A program made the translations under genes and the position numbers. Shown here piece by piece: positions 41,701 to 51,466 of a DNA stretch of 51,466 nucleotides. The DNA comes from Solobacterium sp. Its GTDB lineage: Bacteria > Bacillota_I > Bacilli_A > Erysipelotrichales > Erysipelotrichaceae. How positions within the stretch are numbered: the stretch's first letter is position 1; every line of letters starts with the position of its first letter. Where the stretch lies: the NCBI GenBank assembly GCA_017469885.1, contig JAFUFO010000029.1, positions 1 to 51,466 of the forward strand, in the 5' to 3' direction. The notes under the pieces were generated by a model that worked only from the letters and a program-made list of their open reading frames with translations, ran no database searches and was not told where the DNA came from.

Positions 41701-41978
41701 GATTGTCACCTTCCTTCAAACAAAAGATCCCCGCCGTAGGGATCCATCTTCTGTAAGAGCTGATGCTCAGAAGTTTCATCCCCGTCAGGGACCGGCATAT
41801 ATTTATGAATTAAAAAAAGATATACCGCTCACGCATTCACCAAAATGACTGGCTCATACCGAAAGAATCGGCATGAAATGAACGATATATCTATACAAAG
41901 TAAGTGTAATTCAATATGTGCTTATTCACAACACATATCGCATTATTGAACGTCGGTACATCAGCGCCACTCAAGAAT

Positions 41979-42008
41979 GAAAAACCGTTGGCAATGATAT
42001 GCCAACGG
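41979..42008 (-). terminator. Terminator of the beta-glucoside operon
   Basis: Minus strand CCGTTGGCA and TGCCAACGG stem, then GTTTTTC. It lies 20 bp after the GH1 stop. The remaining gap up to 41700 shows no gene. Confidence 0.85.
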
Positions 42009-42028
42009 CAGTAAAAGTATGACTAAGA

Positions 42029-45297
<3,269 letters not shown>

Positions 45298-45307
45298 TGT
45301 GTTTTTT

Positions 45308-45359
45308 ACCTCCTGTCATTCAATGATTCCGAGGTTAAGCCAACTTAATGTAACCATCC
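45308..45359 (-). promoter_or_regulatory. RAT-like element overlapping a possible Shine-Dalgarno-masking helix
   Basis: On the minus strand a 27-nt RAT-like sequence (45359-45333; GGATGG at the 5' end, TTAACC at the 3' end) ends in bases that also form ACCTC, complementary to the GAGGT of the Shine-Dalgarno (45314-45308). No T-run follows, so it is not a standard terminator. LicT binding could free the ribosome site. Confidence 0.45.
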
Positions 45360-45386
45360 CATGAAAAGTATTTTTGTTTGTACGTG

Positions 45387-46232
45387 CTACTGCTGATCGT
45401 TTGATTTTGTGACGACACGGTGAATGTGGATCGTCAGATACATAATCTCTTCATTGCTCAGTTCATAGTTATATTTCTCCTTTAAAAATCCTCCGATTCT
45501 CATACTGCAGTCATACGCCAGACTGAATTTTGTTTTTAGGATGTTCAGAAGTTCCGATTCCCCTTCCTCTGTATACTGTTTTCCCTTAAGCAGCCGCAGG
45601 GCAAAAAACTTCAGATGGGTAAGGAACCGGTGGTAATAAATATCCGTTGATTTGAAATCAATGGAAAAGAAATACCGGACAATCGTTGTGATCTCCTGAA
45701 TCACTTTCGTAATGCGATAGGCATTGTTCATCTGATTGTCATTAATCTGTGCATTAACAATATGCAGTGCAATAAATCCCGCTTCATCTTCCGGAAGCGC
45801 AACGCCGACCGCATCACGGATAATTTCCAGCCCTTTGAGACCGATCCGGTATTCCACATCATAGAAATTCTGGATTTCCCAAAGCAGCGAATTATGTATT
45901 TCAAGACCGTCCTTAATGCGGGTGACCGCCGCATAAATATGATCGGCCAGTGTCAGAATCAGAGTGTCGGGCAGGTTGTCCCCAAGCTCATTCCGTGCAT
46001 AACGGATGATATCTCCGGCTACCATCTGATATTCCATCGGGACATCTTTAACCAGCGTTTCATATCTGAGGCCGTTGTCTTCTTCAAGGGTAAAGGTCTG
46101 GGTAACCAGAGATTCATCAATCTCCATGCCCCGGCGCTTGTTGAATGCGATGCCTTTCCCACAGACAATCTTCTCCTTATTGTTCTCTTCGATTACCACA
46201 GCGTTATTTGTCAGTATTCGTTTGATAATCAT
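45387..46232 (-). CDS. licT: LicT/BglG-family transcription antiterminator
   Basis: 281 residues from ATG 46232 after GGAGG. The RNA-binding CAT domain (1-55) starts MIIKRILTNNAVVIEENNKE and includes VCGKGIAFNKRRG. PRD1 (about 65-170) has LADHIYAAV and GLEIHNSLLW; PRD2 (about 175-280) has YYHRFLTHLKFFALRL and YLTIHIHRV, with the regulatory His residues phosphorylated by PTS proteins. When active it binds RAT RNA and prevents the overlapping terminator. Its own leader has such a site, so it is autoregulated. Confidence 0.95.
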   Translation of the reverse strand: MIIKRILTNNAVVIEENNKEKIVCGKGIAFNKRRGMEIDESLVTQTFTLEEDNGLRYETLVKDVPMEYQMVAGDIIRYARNELGDNLPDTLILTLADHIYAAVTRIKDGLEIHNSLLWEIQNFYDVEYRIGLKGLEIIRDAVGVALPEDEAGFIALHIVNAQINDNQMNNAYRITKVIQEITTIVRYFFSIDFKSTDIYYHRFLTHLKFFALRLLKGKQYTEEGESELLNILKTKFSLAYDCSMRIGGFLKEKYNYELSNEEIMYLTIHIHRVVTKSNDQQ

Positions 46233-46249
46233 CAGACCGCCTCCAAATA

Positions 46250-46314
46250 AACAAAAACCTGTCCACATAAAAATACATGCAGACAGGTTAAGCTTGATTT
46301 CTCAATTACCATCC
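46250..46314 (-). promoter_or_regulatory. RAT antiterminator and overlapping terminator of licT
   Basis: The 29-nt RAT (46314-46286 on the minus strand) matches the LicT/BglG consensus layout: GGATGGTAATTG, 6-nt loop, CAAGCTTAACC. Its 3' AACC is the start of terminator stem AACCTGTC/GACAGGTT (46289-46256), followed by TTTTGTTT. The two structures are mutually exclusive. Confidence 0.85.
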
Positions 46315-46328
46315 TGGTCAACACGGTC

Positions 46329-46357
46329 AGTCTAGCATACATATTTTCTGAATGCAA
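46329..46357 (-). promoter_or_regulatory. Promoter of the licT-bglP-bglA operon
   Basis: Minus strand -35 TTGCAT (46357-46352), 17-bp spacer, -10 TAGACT (46334-46329). Predicted start near 46322, just before the RAT. Confidence 0.55.
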
Positions 46358-46406
46358 TTGCCATGCATCATAAGATAGTCAGAGTTTTCTTTAGATTGTT
46401 CGATGA

Positions 46407-46446
46407 AATATCAGCACCGCGCATTATATGATACGGTGCTGATATT
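46407..46446. other. Perfect 13-bp hairpin without T-run
   Basis: AATATCAGCACCG and CGGTGCTGATATT with a 14-nt loop. It lies between the operon promoter and the tRNA genes in a 400-bp gene-free stretch. Possible 3' end processing signal or weak terminator; the rest of the gap shows nothing clear. Confidence 0.4.
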
Positions 46447-46637
46447 ATATGCGCTGATACTTTTCTGCACCTGCAAATCCTGCAATATGGTGTGGATCAT
46501 CGCGACTCATCATTGTGTACCTAGTGCAACTCCTGCCTTTTTCAGTACGCAATGAGTAATATGTTGAGCCGGATCAAATATGTTCCTGCTCCATCTCGGG
46601 CGTTGGGATGTACACGGAAATGCATCCCCTGCCCCAG

Positions 46638-46710
46638 TGCCGACGGCAGGAATCGAACCTGCAACCTTCTGCTTACAAGGCAGCTGCGCTGCCAGTTGCG
46701 CCACGCCGGC
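46638..46710 (-). tRNA. tRNA-Thr (anticodon TGT)
   Basis: 73 nt with all arms: acceptor GCCGGCG/CGTCGGC (one G-T pair), D-arm GCGC-AACTGGCA-GCGC with the GG pair, anticodon loop CTTGTAA, T-arm GCAGG-TTCGATT-CCTGC, discriminator A. CCA is not encoded. The anticodon stem has one mismatch at its base. A good functional candidate, lying beside a phage-like gene cluster. Confidence 0.88.
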
Positions 46711-46898
46711 CTTTTGCTTTGCCGGGTCACTGAGACCAGCACCCAGCAAAGCGACATATATTTTGCAGAGCACAACCTCTGCACGCACGGGTTTCCCATG
46801 GAGTTCCCCCGCTTTTTCCCAAAACGCACAGGGTGGTGGAACCCGGGATCAGGGTCCGCGTTTTGCGTCTTCCTTTGCCGTAAGCATTTGACGCTAGT

Positions 46899-46968
46899 TG
46901 CGGAGGATGGATTTGCACCATCGACCTTCTGGTAATGAGCCAGACAATCTGCTTCTGATATACTCCGC
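46899..46968 (-). tRNA. Unusual tRNA-Met-like gene (anticodon CAT)
   Basis: 70 nt. Anticodon arm TCTGG-CTCATTA-CCAGA is perfect, giving CAT. T-arm GATGG-TGCAAAT-CCATC has G where the universal T55 is expected. The D-arm is only ATC-AGAAGCA-GAT without the G18-G19 pair, and the acceptor stem has six pairs. It is likely a degenerate or phage-derived tRNA; elongator Met and lysidine-type Ile are both possible. Confidence 0.6.
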
Positions 46969-47019
46969 CACAAAGCGGTCAGCCCACAACGCTGATCGCT
47001 CTTATTGCAACGACCCTGC

Positions 47020-47697
47020 TCAATCCCACAAGTCCCAGAAGTGCCTGCTGAACAGTTCAAAGAATTCATCTTTGCACTGATCCGAATACTGTTCGAGTTC
47101 TTTTTCTTTCTCGATGTATTTATCCTGAACCGCTTTGTATTCCGGAATCTCTCTCAGAGAATGAAACTTCCGGTCCTCGTTTTCCTTCTGCCGGTATTTC
47201 TCCTGGAACTCTTCCAGCACTTTGTCATACTCATCCGCATATGGGTTGCTTACCGATCGGGTTTCTTCTTTCATTTCACCAAGCAGGAAGATCATGCGGT
47301 CGAGTATCTTATCCCATTCTTCATGACACTCCGGATTGATCATATTGCCGTTCTCATCGACATAGTTCTTTCCAAGGTATGCCGGTGATCCGTGATGCGT
47401 GTTACGCAGCTGTCTGAGCATCGGTGCCACAATGTCGATGAACCATTCGCTAATGTCCCAGACATCGATATCCGCATAGCCGCGTTCATATCTCTGTTTC
47501 CGCATCTTCTCTGAGAACGCTTCTTCATCACGGCGGTTGAGTTCCATGAAGATATCGTTCAGGGACTTTCCAAGCGTCTGGATCAGTTCGTCATTCTTCT
47601 CCAGCTGAGTTGAATCCTCAAACGGCATTTCTTTCCCAAGGATCTTGCCGCATCCTTCGAGATAGAACTTGATATCACCAAGATCATAATCAGACAT
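47020..47697 (-). CDS. Phage/plasmid-type hypothetical protein
   Basis: 225 residues, soluble, with a long C-terminal coiled coil (VLEEFQEKYRQKENEDRKFH and beyond). The central part DIDVWDISEWFIDIVAPMLR QLRN, followed by HGSPAYLG and EEWDKILDRMIFLL, is a motif I know from uncharacterised proteins of phages and gut mobile elements. ATG 47697 follows GAGGGGG. Last gene of a five-gene minus-strand cluster that runs toward the tRNA genes. Function unknown. Confidence 0.65.
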   Translation of the reverse strand: MSDYDLGDIKFYLEGCGKILGKEMPFEDSTQLEKNDELIQTLGKSLNDIFMELNRRDEEAFSEKMRKQRYERGYADIDVWDISEWFIDIVAPMLRQLRNTHHGSPAYLGKNYVDENGNMINPECHEEWDKILDRMIFLLGEMKEETRSVSNPYADEYDKVLEEFQEKYRQKENEDRKFHSLREIPEYKAVQDKYIEKEKELEQYSDQCKDEFFELFSRHFWDLWD

Positions 47698-47709
47698 TTT
47701 CTCGCCCCC

Positions 47710-48540
47710 TCAGAGATGTTCGTATTTGACTGCGGTCAGTTCGTCAATGTCATCAATCTCACGTACAACGACATTCACTTTTCCGCTCACTACGGTGCAG
47801 GCATCCACCGCAACGATGCCATCATCCTCAAACGGATCAAAGCGCACGTAAGGCCATACGGTACCGTCTTCCCGCGTGTGATAAGTTTCAACTTCATTCA
47901 GGAACTCTTTGCCGTCACCGTGGAGATTTGCGTGACCCCAGCTGGTATGCCAGTGACCGCAATAGATGGTCTTGCCGGGTTCCTTTATGCCAAGACTCCA
48001 CGCCTTCATACCATTGATCCAGGAAGCCTGTTCAAAGTCAGATGGCTTCGACTCCCTCCAGTCACTTCTGTATGTCGCATCCAGCACGATACCGCGCTTT
48101 GTCCGCACGGTATCGCACGGGATCCATCCATGGACAAAAATCATATCGTTCAGTTCCGCATACCATACCCAGCTCTCACGGTACTCATTCCACAGATCGC
48201 AGAACTGCATCTGGAGTACAGCTTCATCTTCCGTTTCTCCGGTAAGCTGCTCTGCCGTCAGTAACGTGCAGTTGTGGATATCATGTGGCGTTGGCACCCC
48301 TCTTCTGACCATTCGCTCCATCAGGCATTCATGATTTCCAGCGATACAGATCTTTCTGTCCTTGGGAATGCTGTTGATGAATTCCAGGATCTCCTTTGAC
48401 TGTTCACCCCGGTCGCAAAGATCGCCAAGGGAAACGAGGATGTGGTCAGGATCATTTCTGTCATATCCCTTTTCATCAAGGGCAGTCATCAGACTGTCAA
48501 AAAAGGAATGCGGATCGCCAAAGATGAACAGCTTTTTCAT
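47710..48540 (-). CDS. Calcineurin-like metallophosphoesterase (phage PPP type)
   Basis: 276 residues. Metal ligands appear in order: FIFGDPHSF, LVSLGDLCDRGEQ, CIAGNHECLMERM, FVHGWIPCD, YCGHWHTSWG. The arrangement matches the PPP-type serine/threonine or Ap4A phosphatases that occur in phages such as lambda. Cytosolic. Its ATG overlaps the stop of the upstream gene by 4 bp. Substrate unknown. Confidence 0.88.
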   Translation of the reverse strand: MKKLFIFGDPHSFFDSLMTALDEKGYDRNDPDHILVSLGDLCDRGEQSKEILEFINSIPKDRKICIAGNHECLMERMVRRGVPTPHDIHNCTLLTAEQLTGETEDEAVLQMQFCDLWNEYRESWVWYAELNDMIFVHGWIPCDTVRTKRGIVLDATYRSDWRESKPSDFEQASWINGMKAWSLGIKEPGKTIYCGHWHTSWGHANLHGDGKEFLNEVETYHTREDGTVWPYVRFDPFEDDGIVAVDACTVVSGKVNVVVREIDDIDELTAVKYEHL

Positions 48541-49205
48541 TTCTTCCCTCCTTCCTGATTCTCAAGACACTTTATGAGTGCCGCTGCCGGTGCTTCCGAA
48601 TCTGGTTTCTGCACGACGTTATACTGTTCCGCTTCCCTGGCAAGTTCCAGAGCGTTCGTATCGTCCGTGAACATTGCAAACATCCTTTCGAATTCCTGAC
48701 ATTGCGCATGCAGGAATACTTCCGCCGCCTCTTTGAGTATCACGAACTGTTCCGGAAGAAGTTCGATCATCATCTGGTAATCGCTCCTTGTTCCGGTTAT
48801 TTCTACTTTAACTTCCGGGTATCGGCCACGGATCCATGGCTTGGAAAAGTACACACCGATCCCGCCCTCGGGCCGCCTGAACCATGCGTCTGTGAACCGG
48901 ATCGTCTGCTGTAGATCATATGCGTCGATCGCTCTTGGATCATTCCTTTCGAAGTTCCAGATCCCATGTGAAGCGTACAGATCAAAGTGCGCAAGATCCG
49001 GGATGAGGATGTCCCTGATCTCCTTGAAAAGAAACGTACGCATGATCTCCGCGCTTTCGATTTCCTTCCAGCTGATCTTCTTTTCATCCGCGTTGAGCCG
49101 GATGTCCCAGTTCAGGTGATCATACTGACCGATGAAGATTCGGCTGTACAGATCCAGTGCACGAATCACGGCAGGCACATCATCTTTTGTAAATACGATC
49201 TTCAT
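48537..49205 (-). CDS. Hypothetical protein of the phage-like cluster
   Basis: 222 residues, soluble. ATG 49205 follows GGAGGAG. The N-terminus MKIVFTKDDVPAVIRALDLY and a Trp-rich middle (FTDAWFRRPEGGIGVYFSKP WIRG) are not recognised. It ends within the start of the metallophosphoesterase gene, so the two are translationally coupled and may work together. Confidence 0.62.
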   Translation of the reverse strand: MKIVFTKDDVPAVIRALDLYSRIFIGQYDHLNWDIRLNADEKKISWKEIESAEIMRTFLFKEIRDILIPDLAHFDLYASHGIWNFERNDPRAIDAYDLQQTIRFTDAWFRRPEGGIGVYFSKPWIRGRYPEVKVEITGTRSDYQMMIELLPEQFVILKEAAEVFLHAQCQEFERMFAMFTDDTNALELAREAEQYNVVQKPDSEAPAAALIKCLENQEGGKK

Positions 49206-49286
49206 AGACTCCTCCCTTCTTAATACCGCTGGAAATGCGCCGGAGAGAGCAGTGCCCCTCCTTTTTCAGGAAGGGCACACTGTTTC

Positions 49287-49886
49287 TCATCCCTCGTCTT
49301 CGATCACTACCAGCTCGAAACCTTTCGGAAGGTCATATGTTTCAAGCCGGTAGGCAAATGTGCGAATCACTTCCGCCTCATATTCCTTGCTACTGTAGTC
49401 CGGATACGCATAGTACATATATTCGCTGGCGGAATGGCGTTCGATCTTCTCGCCCTCTGCGTCGTACTCGTCTTCCGGTTTGCCAAACGTGATTTCATTC
49501 TTCATCATCGCGGCGTATACGCTCGGAGAAATGCGATCGTAGAACAGTTCATCCGCATCACCATCGCCCTCCTCATAGAGCACAACATCCCTGATCAGGA
49601 AGTAGCCTTTCTTGATAAAGGATTCTTTCGGAAGTTCCGCGACCCGCAGATACTTCAGTCTGGGCATCTCAACTTCATCTTTGTAATCTGTGTATTCATA
49701 AATCTTGCGAAGTTCGTCAGAGATCATCTCATCTCTTACGACGTAGAAATCTTCATGCAGATCAGATGCGAAGGACCTTGATCTGGAGAGCGCATCTCTG
49801 GGATTTCCCTTTGCGTCATACGGACCAAGCGGATAGATCTTTCCTTCGTGCATGTATCCAATGAAGTAGTTATAGTAATAGCTCAT
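49287..49886 (-). CDS. Hypothetical protein of the phage-like cluster
   Basis: 199 residues from ATG 49886 after AGGAGG (the frame to 49934 has no site). The N-terminus MSYYYNYFIGYMHEGKIYPL GPYD resembles phage proteins that begin with a short YYYNYFIGY strand pair. Acidic, no Cys, no membrane segment. It lies 22 bp after the SprT-like gene. Function unknown. Confidence 0.6.
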   Translation of the reverse strand: MSYYYNYFIGYMHEGKIYPLGPYDAKGNPRDALSRSRSFASDLHEDFYVVRDEMISDELRKIYEYTDYKDEVEMPRLKYLRVAELPKESFIKKGYFLIRDVVLYEEGDGDADELFYDRISPSVYAAMMKNEITFGKPEDEYDAEGEKIERHSASEYMYYAYPDYSSKEYEAEVIRTFAYRLETYDLPKGFELVVIEDEG

Positions 49887-49908
49887 TGTTCCTCCTCTCC
49901 GTTTGTAT

Positions 49909-50280
49909 TCAGGCTGCCAGTGCCGGACGGGCATTTGCTTTTACCCGACCGGGTTTCAGGTAGTTGTTGTAGATGCGCTTTGCGTCCCTGACGAGGCGTT
50001 CTCCATAAGCCTCCAGGAAGTTGCAGATATCTTCTTCGTCCATCGAATCCGCGATGAATCCATAGGAATACAGATAGGCGTGGCACAGTTCATGCTTAAG
50101 CGTTCTGTAAATGATATCTTCACTCATGTTTTCGTTCTGAACGTAGATCTCCGCAGTAGCGAATTTAGTGATCCCGAAGACGACATCGCCATCGATTTCC
50201 AGTTCGTCCGCTCTTTCCGCGCAGCCGTTTACAGACCAGCGGATTCCGTTGATCGTTACGTAATATTTCTTTCTCTTCAT
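49909..50280 (-). CDS. SprT-like zinc metallopeptidase-fold protein
   Basis: 123 residues from ATG 50280 (GTG 50289 is the alternative). The zinc motif is TLKHELCHAYLY (HExxH), preceded by two beta strands (YYVTINGIRWSVNG, DVVFGITKFATAEIYVQNEN). Small SprT/ImmA-like proteins of this size are frequent in phages and mobile elements. First gene of the cluster; no clear promoter was found in 50290-50640, a 350-bp stretch with no other gene. Confidence 0.72.
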   Translation of the reverse strand: MKRKKYYVTINGIRWSVNGCAERADELEIDGDVVFGITKFATAEIYVQNENMSEDIIYRTLKHELCHAYLYSYGFIADSMDEEDICNFLEAYGERLVRDAKRIYNNYLKPGRVKANARPALAA

Positions 50281-50640
50281 CTGTCCCACCCCCTGTTCGC
50301 AGTCGAATCATATCCCCTTTTTCCCATGTAAGGGGATGTAAATAGCCGACACCTGTAAGCGAAGAAACTGATGTAAATTCACTCCCCTTATTGGTGGGCG
50401 GAGTTATGAAATGAGCGGATGGGGTACAGCCCGGAAAAATGAAAATGAAGAAATTTCGTGAACGAAAACACATGGGTATTTTCGGCACATAACAGGCAAA
50501 GTGCAAACTATGCACAGTGTATTTCTTTGTTGTGATCAGGTGTGTCGCTTTCAACTCTTTTTTCTTAGGGCCTTCTGAATAAGAATAATCAAAATAGCAA
50601 TTGCTTATATTACGATATATATAGTCTCAGGAGGCGAACT

Positions 50641-50790
50641 ATGGACCACATTAATGAAAATGAAACACAAGTAGTTAACCCTGAACTTTTTGAAATTCTC
50701 GCTAATGCTGAAGATGATGTTCGTTCCGGCCGCACTGCTCCGATGAAAGAGTCATTTGACGAATTGAGAAAGCGGCTTTCTGAAAAATGA
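50641..50790 (+). CDS. Antitoxin of a RelB/StbD-like toxin-antitoxin pair
   Basis: 49 residues from ATG 50641 after CAGGAGG. The C-terminal half (AEDDVRSGRTAPMKESFDEL RKRL) has the pattern of the toxin-binding tail of RelB/Phd-type antitoxins. The N-terminal DNA-binding part is shorter than usual. The stop codon overlaps the start of a toxin-like ORF (ATGA), the standard layout of such operons. Confidence 0.6.
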   Translation: MDHINENETQVVNPELFEILANAEDDVRSGRTAPMKESFDELRKRLSEK

Positions 50791-50828
50791 GATACTTTGT
50801 CAACCGTACCTATGATTCAATTGAGTAA
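50787..50828 (+). pseudogene. RelE/ParE-type toxin stub
   Basis: 13 codons, MRYFVNRTYDSIE, matching the first strand and helix start of RelE/ParE toxins, then a stop. The remaining 75 or so residues are missing; an IS605-like left end begins about 40 bp downstream, so the element or an associated deletion removed the toxin. Confidence 0.5.
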
Positions 50829-50870
50829 AGAGTCACTCTTTTACCTTTTAGCCAAGAATACCCCATCTAT

Positions 50871-51466
50871 AGTTCGACGACGAACTTAGGTGGCAAGGCA
50901 TCAGCACTCAGTCGCTTTGCGACAGCTCATGCCAAAGGATGAATTGGCACAAAAAATGTCATGAATGCTTGCTATCCTTTCCTTGAAAGGAAGATATTGT
51001 GCTTACTGCTAACAAATGCAAACTTTATCCATCCGATGAACAGATCACAGTCATGTCTAAGACACTAGGCTGCACCAGATATGTATATAACCTGTTTCTC
51101 GATGTTTGGAACACGACATATGAATATACTGGTCAAGGCATGTCTTTTTATTCGTGTTGTGCCAGTCTCACAGAACTGAAACAGGTCCTCCCATGGCTTA
51201 AGGAAGCGGATTCGACTGCGTTACAGTCCGCACTGCGTAATCTGAGCGATGCGTTTAGTGCGTTCTTTAAGAAAAATGCGTCTCATCCTGTATTCCGTAA
51301 GCGTGGACAACACGACTCTTACACTTCAAAGAACAACAACGGTTCCATTCGAGTAGAAGATAAAAACCACATCGTCCTTCCAAAGGTTGGGCGTATTCGT
51401 GTGCGAGGTCTTCGCAATATTGAAGGACGCATTTTGCGCGCTACTGTCTCCCGGGAATCGACAGGA
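50871..51466 (+). mobile_element. IS605-type element, left end (runs off the window)
   Basis: Two subterminal hairpins, AGTTCG-ACGA-CGAACT (50871-50886) and GTCGC-TTT-GCGAC (50911-50923), precede a tnpB gene. No tnpA is present on this side. The right end is outside the window. Confidence 0.6.
50999..51466 (+). CDS. tnpB: TnpB RNA-guided nuclease, N-terminal part (partial)
   Basis: 156 residues visible from GTG 50999 after AAAGGAAG; the frame leaves the window open. The TnpB/OrfB N-terminus is clear: KCKLYPSDEQITVMSKTLGC TRYVYNLFLD, CCASLTELKQVLPWLKEADS, ALRNLSDAFSAFF, and HPVFRKRGQHDSYTS. The RuvC catalytic residues and zinc finger lie beyond the edge. TnpB proteins are transposon-encoded nucleases guided by an RNA from the element's right end, and are ancestors of Cas12. 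Confidence 0.88.
   Translation, partial: MLTANKCKLYPSDEQITVMSKTLGCTRYVYNLFLDVWNTTYEYTGQGMSFYSCCASLTELKQVLPWLKEADSTALQSALRNLSDAFSAFFKKNASHPVFRKRGQHDSYTSKNNNGSIRVEDKNHIVLPKVGRIRVRGLRNIEGRILRATVSRESTG

Noticed and set aside
46542-47069. Overlapping ORFs across 46.5-47.1 kb on both strands
   Set aside because: They run through both tRNA genes and show no protein features.
50290-50640. Replication origin or attachment site in the gap before the antitoxin
   Set aside because: Only short isolated dyads are seen; no iterons, DnaA boxes or matching repeats.

Overview
The window looks like chromosome from a mid-GC, gut-type member of the Bacillota, plausibly an Erysipelotrichaceae relative. This is an inference from Gram-positive Shine-Dalgarno sites, many lipobox proteins, a PTS/LicT sugar operon, a type II-A-style tracrRNA and several double-glycine-leader peptides. 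Gene order is mosaic, and many loci are short minus-strand operons separated by clear intrinsic terminators.

Layout. 0-0.65 kb: 3' end of an IS3-like element and a broken M13-peptidase lipoprotein. 0.66-4.2 kb: aldo/keto reductase, hexapeptide acetyltransferase, and a membrane acyltransferase next to a separate SGNH protein (a split OatA-like pair). 4.3-6.5 kb: a compact RiPP-type operon with a radical SAM/SPASM maturase and two six-cysteine double-glycine precursors. 6.6-24.7 kb: YbaK-like deacylase, many lipoproteins, a 5'-nucleotidase-family enzyme, a SUFU-domain protein, an ATC-hydrolase-family protein, small membrane proteins, a CE2-like esterase, two orphan double-glycine proteins, a WG-repeat/SH3 lipoprotein and a secreted nuclease. 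24.8-28.4 kb: a gene graveyard of truncated SPFH, zinc-finger, DUF2075-helicase and Cas9 fragments, ending with an apparently intact tracrRNA gene. 28.5-35.1 kb: envelope genes (zinc-ribbon membrane protein, MscS, Pro/Thr-rich anchor protein, DUF4097 and PadR operon, DUF3089 lipoprotein). 35.2-38.7 kb: IS200 remnant, GH25 lysozyme, internally deleted LacI regulator, two more double-glycine proteins. 38.9-41.7 kb: a large UvrD-like helicase with an N-terminal nuclease-like region and a Cys cluster. 42.0-46.4 kb: beta-glucoside PTS operon (GH1, IIBCA, LicT) with RAT antiterminator sites. 46.6-50.3 kb: two tRNA genes and a phage-like operon. 50.6-51.5 kb: antitoxin, a 13-residue toxin stub, and the start of an IS605-type TnpB element.

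Four points tie the window together. (1) Four promoters, at about 8.7, 23.95, 29.3 and 31.8 kb, share an 18-bp palindrome placed exactly in a 19-bp -35/-10 spacer, the layout of MerR-family operators, and all drive minus-strand envelope or secreted-protein genes. (2) The two promoters at 29.3 and 31.8 kb are each preceded by a related terminator-ended element that may encode a small RNA. (3) Three double-glycine proteins, at 15.6, 19.4 and 38.1 kb, form one family with no dedicated maturase nearby. (4) The beta-glucoside operon carries a classical RAT/terminator before licT and a second RAT-like element overlapping a possible Shine-Dalgarno-masking helix before the PTS gene. All assignments come from reading the sequence; no database search was run.
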